Source: Microcaldota archaeon (GTDB lineage Archaea; Micrarchaeota; Micrarchaeia; Anstonellales; Anstonellaceae). From it: a stretch of DNA of 40,734 nucleotides. Position 1 is the first letter of the stretch. Every line of letters begins with the position of its first letter. Made by a program: the position numbers and the translations under genes. Positions 30,801 to 38,307 of the stretch are shown here, piece after piece. The DNA is taken from contig JAOAJF010000001.1 of assembly GCA_026414325.1 (NCBI GenBank), forward strand, positions 100,090 through 140,823. Reading direction: 5' to 3'. Below the pieces are notes generated by a model. That model did not search any database. It was not told the DNA's origin and saw only the letters and a program-made list of their open reading frames with translations.

Positions 30801-31662
30801 GTTTTAATAAGCAATATCCAGCAAGTTTATATGCTAATTTAGCACAACTAAATTCACTATAATTTTCTCCTACAATAGGTGCAAGCTCAACAATATCAAA
30901 ACCAACAACTTCTTTTTTTGTACAAACTTGCTTTAGCAGCTTTAGTGTTTCATTCCATCCCAATCCTCCTGGTTCAGGGGTACCTGTGGCTGGGATTATG
31001 GCTGGATCAAAACCATCAACATCTATAGTGATATAAACTTTGTTTTTTAGCTGCTGTAAAATCTTTTTTATTTCTTCTTCTCCAATTTCAGGCCCATAGA
31101 AATATTCTTTATAGTTTTTTTCAATAATTTCTGCCTCTTGCTTAGAGTAGCTTCTTATTCCAACAGAAACTACTGGACAAATTTCTCTTACTCTTGCCAT
31201 AACACAAGCATGGTTATATTCTGAGCCCATATAATTTTTACGCATATCTGCATGCGCATCAATTTGCAAAACTTCTATTTTACTAAAAAATTCTTTAGAA
31301 GCTTTAATTGGGCCAAGAGAAATAGAGTGCTCTCCTCCAAATATAATGGGAAATTTTTTATCTTCTAAAACTTTTTTTGTTGTTTTATAAACTTGCTCTA
31401 TAGCTTTGCTAACACTAAGTTTTTGGATTTTTAATGGCTTTAGAGTATTAAAACCTATTTTATCAATAAAATCGTCTTTTAGTTCTATATCGTAAGTTTC
31501 AACCTGGTTTGAGGCATGTATTATTGCTTTCGGACCTAAAGCTTGGCCTTTTCTATAAGTTGAAGTTCCCTGATAAGGTGCTTGAATTACAACTGCTCTT
31601 GACTTTTCGTAAGGATAATTAAAACCCATAAAACTATTTTTATCTTCTAGCAACTTTCTCAC
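30775..31662 (-). CDS. speB: Agmatinase/arginase-family ureohydrolase
   Basis: 295 residues of the ureohydrolase family, which use a dinuclear manganese centre. The metal-binding motifs are complete: GGEHS (109-113), DAHAD (135-139) and DVDGFDP (214-220), followed by ATGTPEPGGLGW. In archaea most such proteins are agmatinases, releasing urea from agmatine to give putrescine, but arginase or guanidinopropionase activity cannot be excluded from sequence. The C-terminus ends YKLAGYCLL and a short tail. It is divergent from the UbiA-type gene with a 42-bp gap and convergent with the GT2 gene. Confidence 0.88.
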   Translation of the reverse strand: MRKLLEDKNSFMGFNYPYEKSRAVVIQAPYQGTSTYRKGQALGPKAIIHASNQVETYDIELKDDFIDKIGFNTLKPLKIQKLSVSKAIEQVYKTTKKVLEDKKFPIIFGGEHSISLGPIKASKEFFSKIEVLQIDAHADMRKNYMGSEYNHACVMARVREICPVVSVGIRSYSKQEAEIIEKNYKEYFYGPEIGEEEIKKILQQLKNKVYITIDVDGFDPAIIPATGTPEPGGLGWNETLKLLKQVCTKKEVVGFDIVELAPIVGENYSEFSCAKLAYKLAGYCLLKPTNDSAGH

Positions 31663-31704
31663 CTAAGGACAATCTTTTTAAAATTATATAACTTAATTTT
31701 ATTA

Positions 31705-32577
31705 ATGGGAGGTTTAAAATATTTATTTGAATGGCTAAAGCTTACTAGGTTTGAGCATGCTCTTTTATCTTCTTTTGGAGTGTTAATAGGCTTGCTTTTA
31801 GCCCCCTCCTCTATACCTCTTCATACTCTTTTTTTTGTTTTTGCAGTTCCAATATTAATAAATTTAGGAGCATTTATTCTAAATGATTATTATGATATAG
31901 CTACAGACATTGCAAACAAAAGATTTGACAGACCACTAGTGAAACAAACAATAAAGAAAAATCATGCATTTGCTGTTGCAATTTTATTATTACTTTTAGG
32001 AATAGTTTGCAGCTTTTTTATAAATATTTTTGCAGCAGCTATAGCCATTCTTTTTGCAATTCTTTCCTTTCTATATAATTATAAACTAAAAGAGTTGCCT
32101 TTAGTTGGAAACATAGTTATTGCTCTTTGTATGGCTATTGCTTTTCCCTTTGGTTATGTTTCTAGTACCAATTCTCTTGACTTTCCAGCCTCAGTTTCTC
32201 TTCTATTTTTTGGAGCATTTTTTGTAGGGCTAGCTAGGGAGATAATAAAATCTATTCAAGATATGCACGGAGATAGCCTAACAAGAAACTCAAAAACACT
32301 CCCTATTTTAATAGGAAAAGAGAAATCAGCATTTTATGCTTCTTTGCTTTTTTTACTTTTTTGTTTTTATATTCTTTTGTTTTTATTTTTAGTTGATGAT
32401 TTAGAATGGAATTACTTTTCTATTTCTTTAATTTTAATTTCTTTATTTGCATTTTTTGCATTAGCTTACAAATCTTATAAGTTGGATGGGTTAGAAGAAA
32501 TACGAAAGGTCTCTCTTTTTAATCTATTTATTATTATGCTAGCAATATTTTTAGCAGGGTGGTCTAAATGGATGTAA
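31705..32577 (+). CDS. UbiA-family prenyltransferase, probable DGGGP synthase
   Basis: 290 residues with about eight hydrophobic helices. The two Asp-rich motifs of the UbiA family are clear: LNDYYDIATDIANKRFDRPL (about 60-79) and SIQDMHGDSLTRNSKTLPI (about 187-205). In archaea the usual member of this type is digeranylgeranylglyceryl phosphate synthase, which adds the second ether-linked chain of membrane lipids at the membrane, and that is the likely role. Other prenyl acceptors cannot be excluded. The start appears leaderless, with TATATAAC upstream. The stop overlaps the purC start by 10 nt. Confidence 0.82.
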   Translation: MGGLKYLFEWLKLTRFEHALLSSFGVLIGLLLAPSSIPLHTLFFVFAVPILINLGAFILNDYYDIATDIANKRFDRPLVKQTIKKNHAFAVAILLLLLGIVCSFFINIFAAAIAILFAILSFLYNYKLKELPLVGNIVIALCMAIAFPFGYVSSTNSLDFPASVSLLFFGAFFVGLAREIIKSIQDMHGDSLTRNSKTLPILIGKEKSAFYASLLFLLFCFYILLFLFLVDDLEWNYFSISLILISLFAFFALAYKSYKLDGLEEIRKVSLFNLFIIMLAIFLAGWSKWM

Positions 32578-33455
32578 TAACAAAAACCTCTCTACCTTTG
32601 GAAAAATTCTCGAGCGGAAAAGTTCGAGACACCTATGTTTTGGATTCAAAAACGCTTTTGATGGTCTGCACTGATAGAATCAGTGCATTTGACGTTGTTT
32701 TTGAGCAAGGTATTCCTTATAAAGGAGTAGTTTTAAACCAACTTTCGATTTTTTGGTTTAATTTTTTAAAATCAGTTATTGATTCACACTATATTAAGGA
32801 TTTTTCTCTTCCAAAAAATTTACAAAAAAGAAAAGAAAGACTTGAGCTTCGGGCGATGGCTGTAAAAAGAGCAAAACCAATAAAATTAGAGTGTGTTGTA
32901 CGAGGATATTTAGCAGGTTCTGGTTACAAGGAATATCTGGAAAAGCAGTCGGTCTGTTCTATTCCTCTTCCTTCTGGTTTAAAACTAGCTTCTAAACTTC
33001 CTGAACCAATTTTCACTCCTTCTACAAAAGCAGATGTTGGTCATGATCAAAATATTTCTTACAAAGAAGCAGAAAAGTTGGTGGGAAAAGACACCTTTGA
33101 ATTTTTAAAAGAGAAAAGTATAGAAATTTATACTAAAGCTTCAGATTATGCACTCAAAAAAGGAATAATATTAGCAGATACAAAATTTGAATTTGGTTTT
33201 TTTGAAGACAAAATAATTTTAATAGACGAGGTTTTAACTCCAGACTCTTCAAGATATTGGGATGCAAGCACCTATAAAGAAGGAATAAGCCCCCCATCAT
33301 TTGATAAGCAATATGTAAGGGATTACTTGGAGTCAACTGGTTGGAACAAAACTCCACCAGCCCCACCCCTTCCACCAAATATAATAAAAAATACTACTAA
33401 AAAATATATCGAAGCATACGAAAAATTAGTTGGAAAAAAATTTAGTTGGAGGTGA
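32568..33455 (+). CDS. purC: SAICAR synthetase PurC
   Basis: 295 residues, the longer SAICAR synthetase type. It condenses CAIR with aspartate in purine synthesis using ATP. The family signatures are [11 protein letters not shown] near the start, [26 protein letters not shown] and the metal/phosphate segment [17 protein letters not shown]. The C-terminus (NWNK-like [30 protein letters not shown]) is standard. The ATG lies inside the 3' end of the UbiA-type gene. purE follows 4 nt downstream, and CAIR, the product of PurE, is the substrate of PurC. Confidence 0.96.
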   Translation: MDVITKTSLPLEKFSSGKVRDTYVLDSKTLLMVCTDRISAFDVVFEQGIPYKGVVLNQLSIFWFNFLKSVIDSHYIKDFSLPKNLQKRKERLELRAMAVKRAKPIKLECVVRGYLAGSGYKEYLEKQSVCSIPLPSGLKLASKLPEPIFTPSTKADVGHDQNISYKEAEKLVGKDTFEFLKEKSIEIYTKASDYALKKGIILADTKFEFGFFEDKIILIDEVLTPDSSRYWDASTYKEGISPPSFDKQYVRDYLESTGWNKTPPAPPLPPNIIKNTTKKYIEAYEKLVGKKFSWR

Positions 33456-33459
33456 GCAA

Positions 33460-33885
33460 ATGCCAAAGGTTTTGATTTTGGTTGGAAGCCAGTCCGATTT
33501 AGAGCATGCAAACAAATGCTCTGAGATTCTAACCAAATACGGAGTAGAAAACAAAGTTGAGGTTGCATCAGCCCATAGAGATCCAAAGAAAGTAGACGAG
33601 CTTGTAACAAACTCTGACGCAGATATTTTCATCGCAATGGCAGGACTTTCAGCAGCTTTGCCTGGTGTTGTAGCATCCAAAACAATAAAACCAGTTATAG
33701 GTGTTCCTCTAAATGTAAAACTGGATGGGCTAGATGCACTTTTATCAACTATGAACATTCCAGCAGGAGTTCCAGTAGCTACAGTGGGAATAGATAATGC
33801 AAAAAACGCTGCCTTTTTAGCTCTTAGAATATTGGCTCTAAAAGATAGCAAATTGCAAAAAAATTTAAAACCAGCAATGTCCTAA
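33460..33885 (+). CDS. purE: N5-CAIR mutase PurE
   Basis: 141 residues. It makes CAIR, the substrate of the adjacent PurC. The family motifs are [18 protein letters not shown] and [14 protein letters not shown], with the substrate-binding His, then [26 protein letters not shown]. The usual motif is SAHRTP; here it is SAHRDP. The track start at 33430 overlaps purC; the ATG at 33460 has a perfect GGAGGTGA seven bases or so upstream and is clearly the start. No separate PurK is visible in the window. Confidence 0.96.
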   Translation: MPKVLILVGSQSDLEHANKCSEILTKYGVENKVEVASAHRDPKKVDELVTNSDADIFIAMAGLSAALPGVVASKTIKPVIGVPLNVKLDGLDALLSTMNIPAGVPVATVGIDNAKNAAFLALRILALKDSKLQKNLKPAMS

Positions 33886-33894
33886 AATCTTTTT

Positions 33895-34647
33895 ATGAAA
33901 TCCAAACTATTTTTTTTATTTTTTAATTTTCTTGTTTATTTTTTTCTTTGCTCTTCTTATTCTTCTATTTATCTTTCTGAGGCAAATTTAGTTGGGCAGA
34001 GTGTAGAAATCTTAGTAGAAAATGGCTCAAATGCTACTCTTGAAATAACTCGGCCTGATGGTTCAACTTTTTCTAAACAGCTTGATCAATCTGGGCAGAC
34101 AAGAATTTTTTTGGATCAGCCAGGACTTTGGAAATTTTCTTACCTTTCTGAGTCAAAAACACTTTATATTAAAGATACAAAACAATCAACAAAAGAAGAG
34201 CAAAATCTTACAGAACAATTCTTTGTAGTTGGATTTTTTCTACTCTTATTAATCTCAGCTATTTTGGTGTATCTATTATTCAATCTTTATAAGAATATGA
34301 ATATAAAAGAACCCTCTCTTTCAAAAACTTCAGCTAACCAACAGCTCACAATAACCTTTCAGGCTTCTAAGGACTTATTAGAAAATGTTGTTTTAAAAAT
34401 AAAATTAGAAAACGATGAAATTGTTTTAAGAAAAGAAAAACTTCAACCATTTCAAAAACTTTCCTATTCTTGTCCATCCTCAGCTTTTAAGACAGCTACT
34501 GTTAATTATCAAATAGGTGAGCAAAAATATCATATTTCTTTAGATGAGCCTTCTTGCCTTTCTCATTCTCCAGAAGAACAAAAAATAGAAAAAACCCCCC
34601 TCAAAGAAAATCAAAAACAAAAAAGAAAACTCCAAAAACTAGATTAA
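33895..34647 (+). CDS. Secreted/membrane protein with an N-terminal beta domain, unknown
   Basis: 250 residues. A signal-like hydrophobic start (LFFLFFNFLVYFFLCSSYSS) precedes a short beta-rich extracytoplasmic segment (about 28-100: LVGQSVEILVENGSNATLEITRPDGSTFSKQLDQSGQTRIFLDQPGLWKFSY), which looks like a carbohydrate-binding or Ig-like fold. A single transmembrane helix follows (about 108-132), then a cytoplasmic Lys-rich tail of about 110 residues with a second possible beta domain. I recognise no family. It is 9 nt after purE and may be cotranscribed; its stop abuts the convergent 34650 gene. Confidence 0.5.
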   Translation: MKSKLFFLFFNFLVYFFLCSSYSSIYLSEANLVGQSVEILVENGSNATLEITRPDGSTFSKQLDQSGQTRIFLDQPGLWKFSYLSESKTLYIKDTKQSTKEEQNLTEQFFVVGFFLLLLISAILVYLLFNLYKNMNIKEPSLSKTSANQQLTITFQASKDLLENVVLKIKLENDEIVLRKEKLQPFQKLSYSCPSSAFKTATVNYQIGEQKYHISLDEPSCLSHSPEEQKIEKTPLKENQKQKRKLQKLD

Positions 34648-34649
34648 TT

Positions 34650-35081
34650 TTATTTTTCATAACGATGGGATGGGTAAATAACGTTTAGATAGTAAAAAAA
34701 TAGAAGTAAAATTACATCAAAAACAAAGAATAGAATTAAGAAATCCTCTTTTAAAAACCAAAAAAACAAAACATTTGGTATTATAAAATAAATATTTTTT
34801 TCAACAAGTTGGTAAAGAATATATTGCAAAATTAAAATATTTAAAAAAATTAATCCTTGTTTTGCCTTCACACTTTTTAGAGAATAATAGAGATTTAATA
34901 GCAAATAGAAAGTTATTATAAAAAACAAAAAAATCATATTAAACTCTTTTCCATATTTTAAAAAAAATAAGAAAGCAATTATTATACTTAAAATTTCATT
35001 TACTGAAAAAAGAATTATTTTATATAGTTCATATTCTTTTTTGTATTCTGGTTTTTTTATCTTTTTAAGCCATCGATACAC
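34650..35081 (-). CDS. Small polytopic membrane protein, unknown
   Basis: 143 residues with a basic N-terminus and about four or five hydrophobic segments (roughly 23-41, 48-68, 78-92, 95-112, 115-132). The start is a GTG one base after the rsmA TGA stop, with GGTGG shortly before it, so translation is coupled to rsmA. No family is recognised, and the link to rRNA methylation is positional only. Confidence 0.5.
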   Translation of the reverse strand: MYRWLKKIKKPEYKKEYELYKIILFSVNEILSIIIAFLFFLKYGKEFNMIFLFFIITFYLLLNLYYSLKSVKAKQGLIFLNILILQYILYQLVEKNIYFIIPNVLFFWFLKEDFLILFFVFDVILLLFFYYLNVIYPSHRYEK

Positions 35082-35858
35082 TCATTCCACCAATTTTTTA
35101 GCAATCTGATTTATTTCCTGCCAATTTAGCATAAATACTTTTTTATCATAATTTTTAAATTTTTTTAATTTTTCCCCAACTTCTTCTTTTGTCCAACCAA
35201 AGAAATGTCTTGAGCGTTTTATAGCATTTTTTACATCTGCTAATCTGTGGGCAAATAATGCAGCTGAAACTAATTCAAAATTTTTAGAAAGTTTTGGAGT
35301 TTTTTTTCTTTTGAGCATAATTATCTGCGAATCTACTTTGGGTTTAGGATAGAAATTTTCTTTTGATACTTGTGCAATTTGCTCAATATCAAAATAAGCC
35401 TGAGCTAGTGCACTAATTCGACCATATTCTGAGGTAGCTGGAGGTGCTGCTAGACGTTGGCAAAATTCTTTTTGCATCATTAAAATTGCTTTTTCAAACT
35501 CTATTTTGCGCAATTTTAAAATAATCTTACTGCTTATGTTGTATGGAACATTGCCAATAATTATATCAATTTTTTTTATATCTAAGTTTAAAAAATCCTC
35601 ATTTACTATTTCAAGTCTTCCCTGGCTAATTTCATTTTTAAATTTTTTTTCTAATTGATAGCAAAGCTCTCTATCTATTTCTATAGCTAGTACTTTTTTT
35701 GGTCTTTGTTCTAAAAGCTTTTTAGTAAGTCTTCCATCCCCAGCCCCGATCTCAAGAACTTCTTTATTGGCTAAATTTGTTATTTTTGCTTCTAGCTCTA
35801 AAACATCCTCGTTCTTTAAAAAATGTTGTCCAAAAATTTTAGTTTTTTTTGTCTTCAT
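35082..35858 (-). CDS. rsmA: 16S rRNA dimethyladenosine transferase RsmA/KsgA
   Basis: 258 residues. It dimethylates two adjacent adenosines near the 3' end of 16S rRNA using SAM, late in small-subunit assembly. Motifs: FGQHFLKNEDVLE at the start, SAM loop VLEIGAGDGRLTKKL (about 35-49), AIEIDREL, and the catalytic IIGNVPYNISSKI, where most homologs read N-L-P-Y or N-P-P-Y. The C-terminal basic helical domain is present. The ATG overlaps the DUF655 stop as ATGA. The order L21e-Rpo4-DUF655-RsmA is conserved in many archaea, which supports the call. Confidence 0.95.
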   Translation of the reverse strand: MKTKKTKIFGQHFLKNEDVLELEAKITNLANKEVLEIGAGDGRLTKKLLEQRPKKVLAIEIDRELCYQLEKKFKNEISQGRLEIVNEDFLNLDIKKIDIIIGNVPYNISSKIILKLRKIEFEKAILMMQKEFCQRLAAPPATSEYGRISALAQAYFDIEQIAQVSKENFYPKPKVDSQIIMLKRKKTPKLSKNFELVSAALFAHRLADVKNAIKRSRHFFGWTKEEVGEKLKKFKNYDKKVFMLNWQEINQIAKKLVE

Positions 35859-36427
35859 CCTCTATCCTTAAATTGGATTTTTTTTGGTTTTACAAATAAA
35901 TAGTTTTTTTCATTCCCTTCGATTTCTTTTACTATTCGATTTACAATCATCATTGCTGGATCTGGCAAAAAACTTATTCTTCTTTTTATGTCCTCGTAGC
36001 TTTCAAAAGGCTTTTTTTCTCTTTCTTCTAAAATCTGATTTAGGTGTTTTTTTCCTATCCCTTGTAAAAATTCCAGTTGGTGCAATCTAATTGAGAGTGG
36101 GCCGGCTTTATTATAAAAATTTACAAAGTCTTTTTCTCTAAATTCCACTATCTTTTTTAATGTTGGTTCTAATTCAGCTTTTGCTGTTGAGGTCAACTCA
36201 TTATAATCTATTCTTCTTTTTATTTTTTCAATTTCATTTCTTTGATTTTTTCCAACATATACTCTTGAGCCAAATTTTAATTCAACATTTTGCTTGGCAA
36301 TTCCCTCTAATAATATAAAATATTTTTCTCCTACTAACTGAACAAGCCTTTCTTTGTTTTTTTGATCGGCTTTTCCATAGGGTAAAAAATCAATAACCCA
36401 ACCCCACTCCTCTTTTTCTTCCTCCAT
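35855..36427 (-). CDS. DUF655 family putative RNA-binding protein
   Basis: 190 residues of the archaeal DUF655 family: an N-terminal OB-like part (WGWVIDFLPYGKADQKNKERLVQLVGEKYFILLEGI...ELKFGSRVYVGK) and a C-terminal helix-hairpin-helix segment (LHQLEFLQGIGKKHLNQILEEREKKPFESYEDIKRRI). Function is not established; the domain types and its conserved position between rpo4 and rsmA suggest RNA or ribosome biology. It overlaps rsmA by 4 nt. The ATG at 36427 has weak upstream signals. Confidence 0.85.
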   Translation of the reverse strand: MEEEKEEWGWVIDFLPYGKADQKNKERLVQLVGEKYFILLEGIAKQNVELKFGSRVYVGKNQRNEIEKIKRRIDYNELTSTAKAELEPTLKKIVEFREKDFVNFYNKAGPLSIRLHQLEFLQGIGKKHLNQILEEREKKPFESYEDIKRRISFLPDPAMMIVNRIVKEIEGNEKNYLFVKPKKIQFKDRG

Positions 36428-36475
36428 TTAACTACCCTTATTTTATTTCTTCTTTACTTTATATAATTCTTTGGC

Positions 36476-36883
36476 CTATTCCTTTTTGTCTTTAGCTTCC
36501 TTTTTTTCTTTTTCTTTTTCTTCTGAAGAAGAAGAGTATCTAGCCTTATCCTCGTATTCTTTTACATATTTCATTATTTGTTCTATTTTTGAATCATCCA
36601 AAATTATTTTGTCTTTTGCCAATATCAATAAAAGAGTTTCTTTAAACTTTGGCAAGATATCAGCTATTTTAATAGCTGTTTCTAAATTCATACCTTCAAT
36701 TTCTAATAATTTTTCAATAAGCTCCTGGCTTTGTTTTTTATTTAATTTTTTAAATTTTTCAACATAGGAGAGAGTGGTTTGCTGTTCATAACCTATTTCA
36801 GACTCCTGAAGCCTTTGTTGCATTATTTCATAAACTTCTGCTAAAGTAATAGGTTTTATCTCTAATTCTTTTCTTCCAACCAT
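36476..36883 (-). CDS. rpo4: RNA polymerase subunit Rpo4 (RpoF)
   Basis: 135 residues. Rpo4 forms the polymerase stalk with Rpo7. The helical HRDC-like fold is visible: KPITLAEVYEIMQQRL, LSYVEKFKKLNKKQSQELIEKLLEIEGMNLETAIKIADILP, and LDDSKIEQIMKYVKEYE. A charged tail (SSSSEEKEKEKKEAKDKKE) extends beyond the usual end. It lies 11 nt downstream of rpl21e and upstream of the DUF655 gene, the standard archaeal arrangement. An AGGTGGGTTAG sequence before the ATG acts as ribosome binding site. Confidence 0.92.
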   Translation of the reverse strand: MVGRKELEIKPITLAEVYEIMQQRLQESEIGYEQQTTLSYVEKFKKLNKKQSQELIEKLLEIEGMNLETAIKIADILPKFKETLLLILAKDKIILDDSKIEQIMKYVKEYEDKARYSSSSEEKEKEKKEAKDKKE

Positions 36884-36894
36884 CTAACCCACCT

Positions 36895-37173
36895 TTATAC
36901 TTCCTTTATATGCTCGCAATTTGCAATTATTATCTTGTTTTTTTCCCCATCTTTTATCTCTATCTCGTATGCTTTTCCCTTTTTTCCAATAATTTTTCCC
37001 ACTCTTCCTTTATATTTTGGATGGGGCATCCCAGCAGGATAACGAGGATGAGGAACTATTGCGACCTTTTGGCCAATCTCGTATTTTTTAACCAATACGC
37101 TTGCTGTTAGCTTTAGGGCATTGTTACCAACCTTTCTAGTTCTTTTTGACATTTTTCCCTTTGACCTTTTCAT
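36895..37173 (-). CDS. rpl21e: 50S ribosomal protein L21e
   Basis: 92 residues, normal for archaeal L21e. Conserved elements are the basic N-terminus KRSKGKMSKRTRKVGN, YEIGQKVAIVPHPRYPAGMPHPKYKGRVGKIIGKKGKAYEIEI and a C-terminal beta strand. It heads the rpl21e-rpo4-DUF655-rsmA group. Met1 or Met8 could start; the longer form is used because its basic segment is typical. The divergent gap to tbp is about 146 bp and holds both promoters. Confidence 0.95.
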   Translation of the reverse strand: MKRSKGKMSKRTRKVGNNALKLTASVLVKKYEIGQKVAIVPHPRYPAGMPHPKYKGRVGKIIGKKGKAYEIEIKDGEKNKIIIANCEHIKEV

Positions 37174-37319
37174 AAACTACTACCTCTAAGAAAGCTGTAA
37201 TTATATTATTTTATTTTACTCTTTTTAAACTTTTTATTCTTTTTATTCTACTTTTTAAAGCAGGAAGGTTTTTAAACTTACTATGTTCCTTTTTAAATAT
37301 ATCGCTTAAGGGTGTTTTA
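37174..37319. promoter_or_regulatory. Divergent promoter region of rpl21e and tbp
   Basis: 146 bp between divergent ATGs. For tbp, TTTAAATATAT at 37292-37302 is centred about 23 nt before the ATG, with GGGTG between, so the mRNA would be leaderless or nearly so. Further T- and A-rich stretches toward 37200 probably hold the rpl21e promoter, but I cannot place a single box. Confidence 0.45.
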
Positions 37320-37610
37320 ATGGCAATTGTTATAAAACCAACATTTAGAATAGAAAATATCGTTGCTTCAGCAGATTTAAATTTAGAATTAGATCTTTAT
37401 TCTATCTCTTTTAAGGTTTATGATGTAGAATATGAACCAGAGCAATTTCCAGGAGCAATCTTTAAACTCAAAGAGCCAAAATCTTCCCTACTATTGTTTA
37501 AAAATGGAAAAATAATTTGCACTGGCTGTAAATCAGAAAAAGAAGTAGAACTAGCTCTAAAAAAGACAGCTCAAATTCTAAAACCCTTTGCTTCCAAGAA
37601 GGAGGACTAA
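37320..37610 (+). CDS. tbp: TATA-binding protein, single-repeat (half-length) form
   Basis: 96 residues; normal archaeal TBP is about 180-190 with two direct repeats, and only one is here. The repeat is complete: FRIENIVASADLNLELDLYSISF, then YEPEQFPGAIFKLKEPKSSLLLFKNGKIICTGCKSEKEVELALKK and a final helix. Both intercalating phenylalanines are kept (Phe43 in EQFPG, Phe60 in LLLFKNGK), and the stirrup YEPEQ is like the TFB-contacting repeat 2 of other archaea, while the start resembles repeat 1. The frame ends with TAA at 37608, with DUF92 starting 2 nt later, so no second repeat follows. It presumably works as a homodimer. No frameshift or stop is needed to explain it. Confidence 0.85.
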   Translation: MAIVIKPTFRIENIVASADLNLELDLYSISFKVYDVEYEPEQFPGAIFKLKEPKSSLLLFKNGKIICTGCKSEKEVELALKKTAQILKPFASKKED

Positions 37611-37611
37611 A

Positions 37612-38244
37612 ATGCCAAATCCTTTATTATTAGATTTTGTTGGACTTACCCTAGCTATACTTTTTGGTTTAATTGTTTTGATTTTTGGCTCAACTAATTT
37701 CTTCATAATTTTTCTAATTTTTTTAGTCTTGTCAGTAGCTGTAACCAGATATGGCTCTAAAAAAAAGAGAGAAAATGCTTTGTATGAGCATGAGAGAAGT
37801 TGGGAAAATGTTCTTTCAAACGGCTTAGTTCCAACCTCTATTGTGTTTTTACCTTACTTTGGGCTAAATCCAATAGGTGCTTATATTGGTTCAGTTGCAG
37901 CAATAACTGCTGATAAATTTGCCTCAGAACTTGGTGTATTGGGCCCTCCTCCAATAGACCTAGCAACTTTAAAAAAGGCGAGGAACGGTCAGAGTGGCTG
38001 TATTTCTTCTTTTGGAACATTTATGTCTTTTGTAGGAGCTTTAATTATAGGCTTATTTGCACATTTTTTATTTTTTGATTTAATTGGGCCTTGGAAGATT
38101 TTCACCATAGCTTTTATTGGTTTGTTTGGTTCTTTGGCTGATTCCCTAGCAGGAGTTTTAGAAGAGAAAGGAATAGGAAATAAGTCTACTTCTAATTTGG
38201 TCTGCTCTTTGGTTGGAGCAATCTTAGGTTTAGCTTTTATATAA
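37612..38244 (+). CDS. DUF92 family membrane protein
   Basis: 210 residues with about six hydrophobic helices. The family pattern is seen in AVTRYGSKKKRENALYEHERSWENVLSNGLVPTSIVF, GSVAAITADKFASELGVLGPPPIDLATLKKARNGQSGCISSFGTFMSFVGALIIG and GLFGSLADSLAGVLEEKGIGNKSTSNLVCSLVGAILGLAF. DUF92 includes the plant phytyl-phosphate kinase VTE6 and human TMEM19; an isoprenoid-phosphate kinase role is possible. The track start at 37588 lies in tbp; ATG 37612 has AGGAGGA upstream, overlapping the tbp end, so the two are coupled. Confidence 0.85.
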   Translation: MPNPLLLDFVGLTLAILFGLIVLIFGSTNFFIIFLIFLVLSVAVTRYGSKKKRENALYEHERSWENVLSNGLVPTSIVFLPYFGLNPIGAYIGSVAAITADKFASELGVLGPPPIDLATLKKARNGQSGCISSFGTFMSFVGALIIGLFAHFLFFDLIGPWKIFTIAFIGLFGSLADSLAGVLEEKGIGNKSTSNLVCSLVGAILGLAFI

Positions 38245-38307
38245 TTTTTATTTAAAATTAATCAATTTTAAAAAAACATTTTTATATTTTAGTGTTTTTA
38301 TTGTTCT

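Noticed and set aside
33426-33851. Minus-strand ORF of 141 aa over purE.
   Set aside because: Shadow of purE, which has unmistakable motifs and a perfect Shine-Dalgarno.
37612-38244. Second TBP repeat moved into the following gene by a frameshift.
   Set aside because: The downstream frames encode DUF92 from its ribosome binding site onward; no TBP-like sequence appears in any frame.
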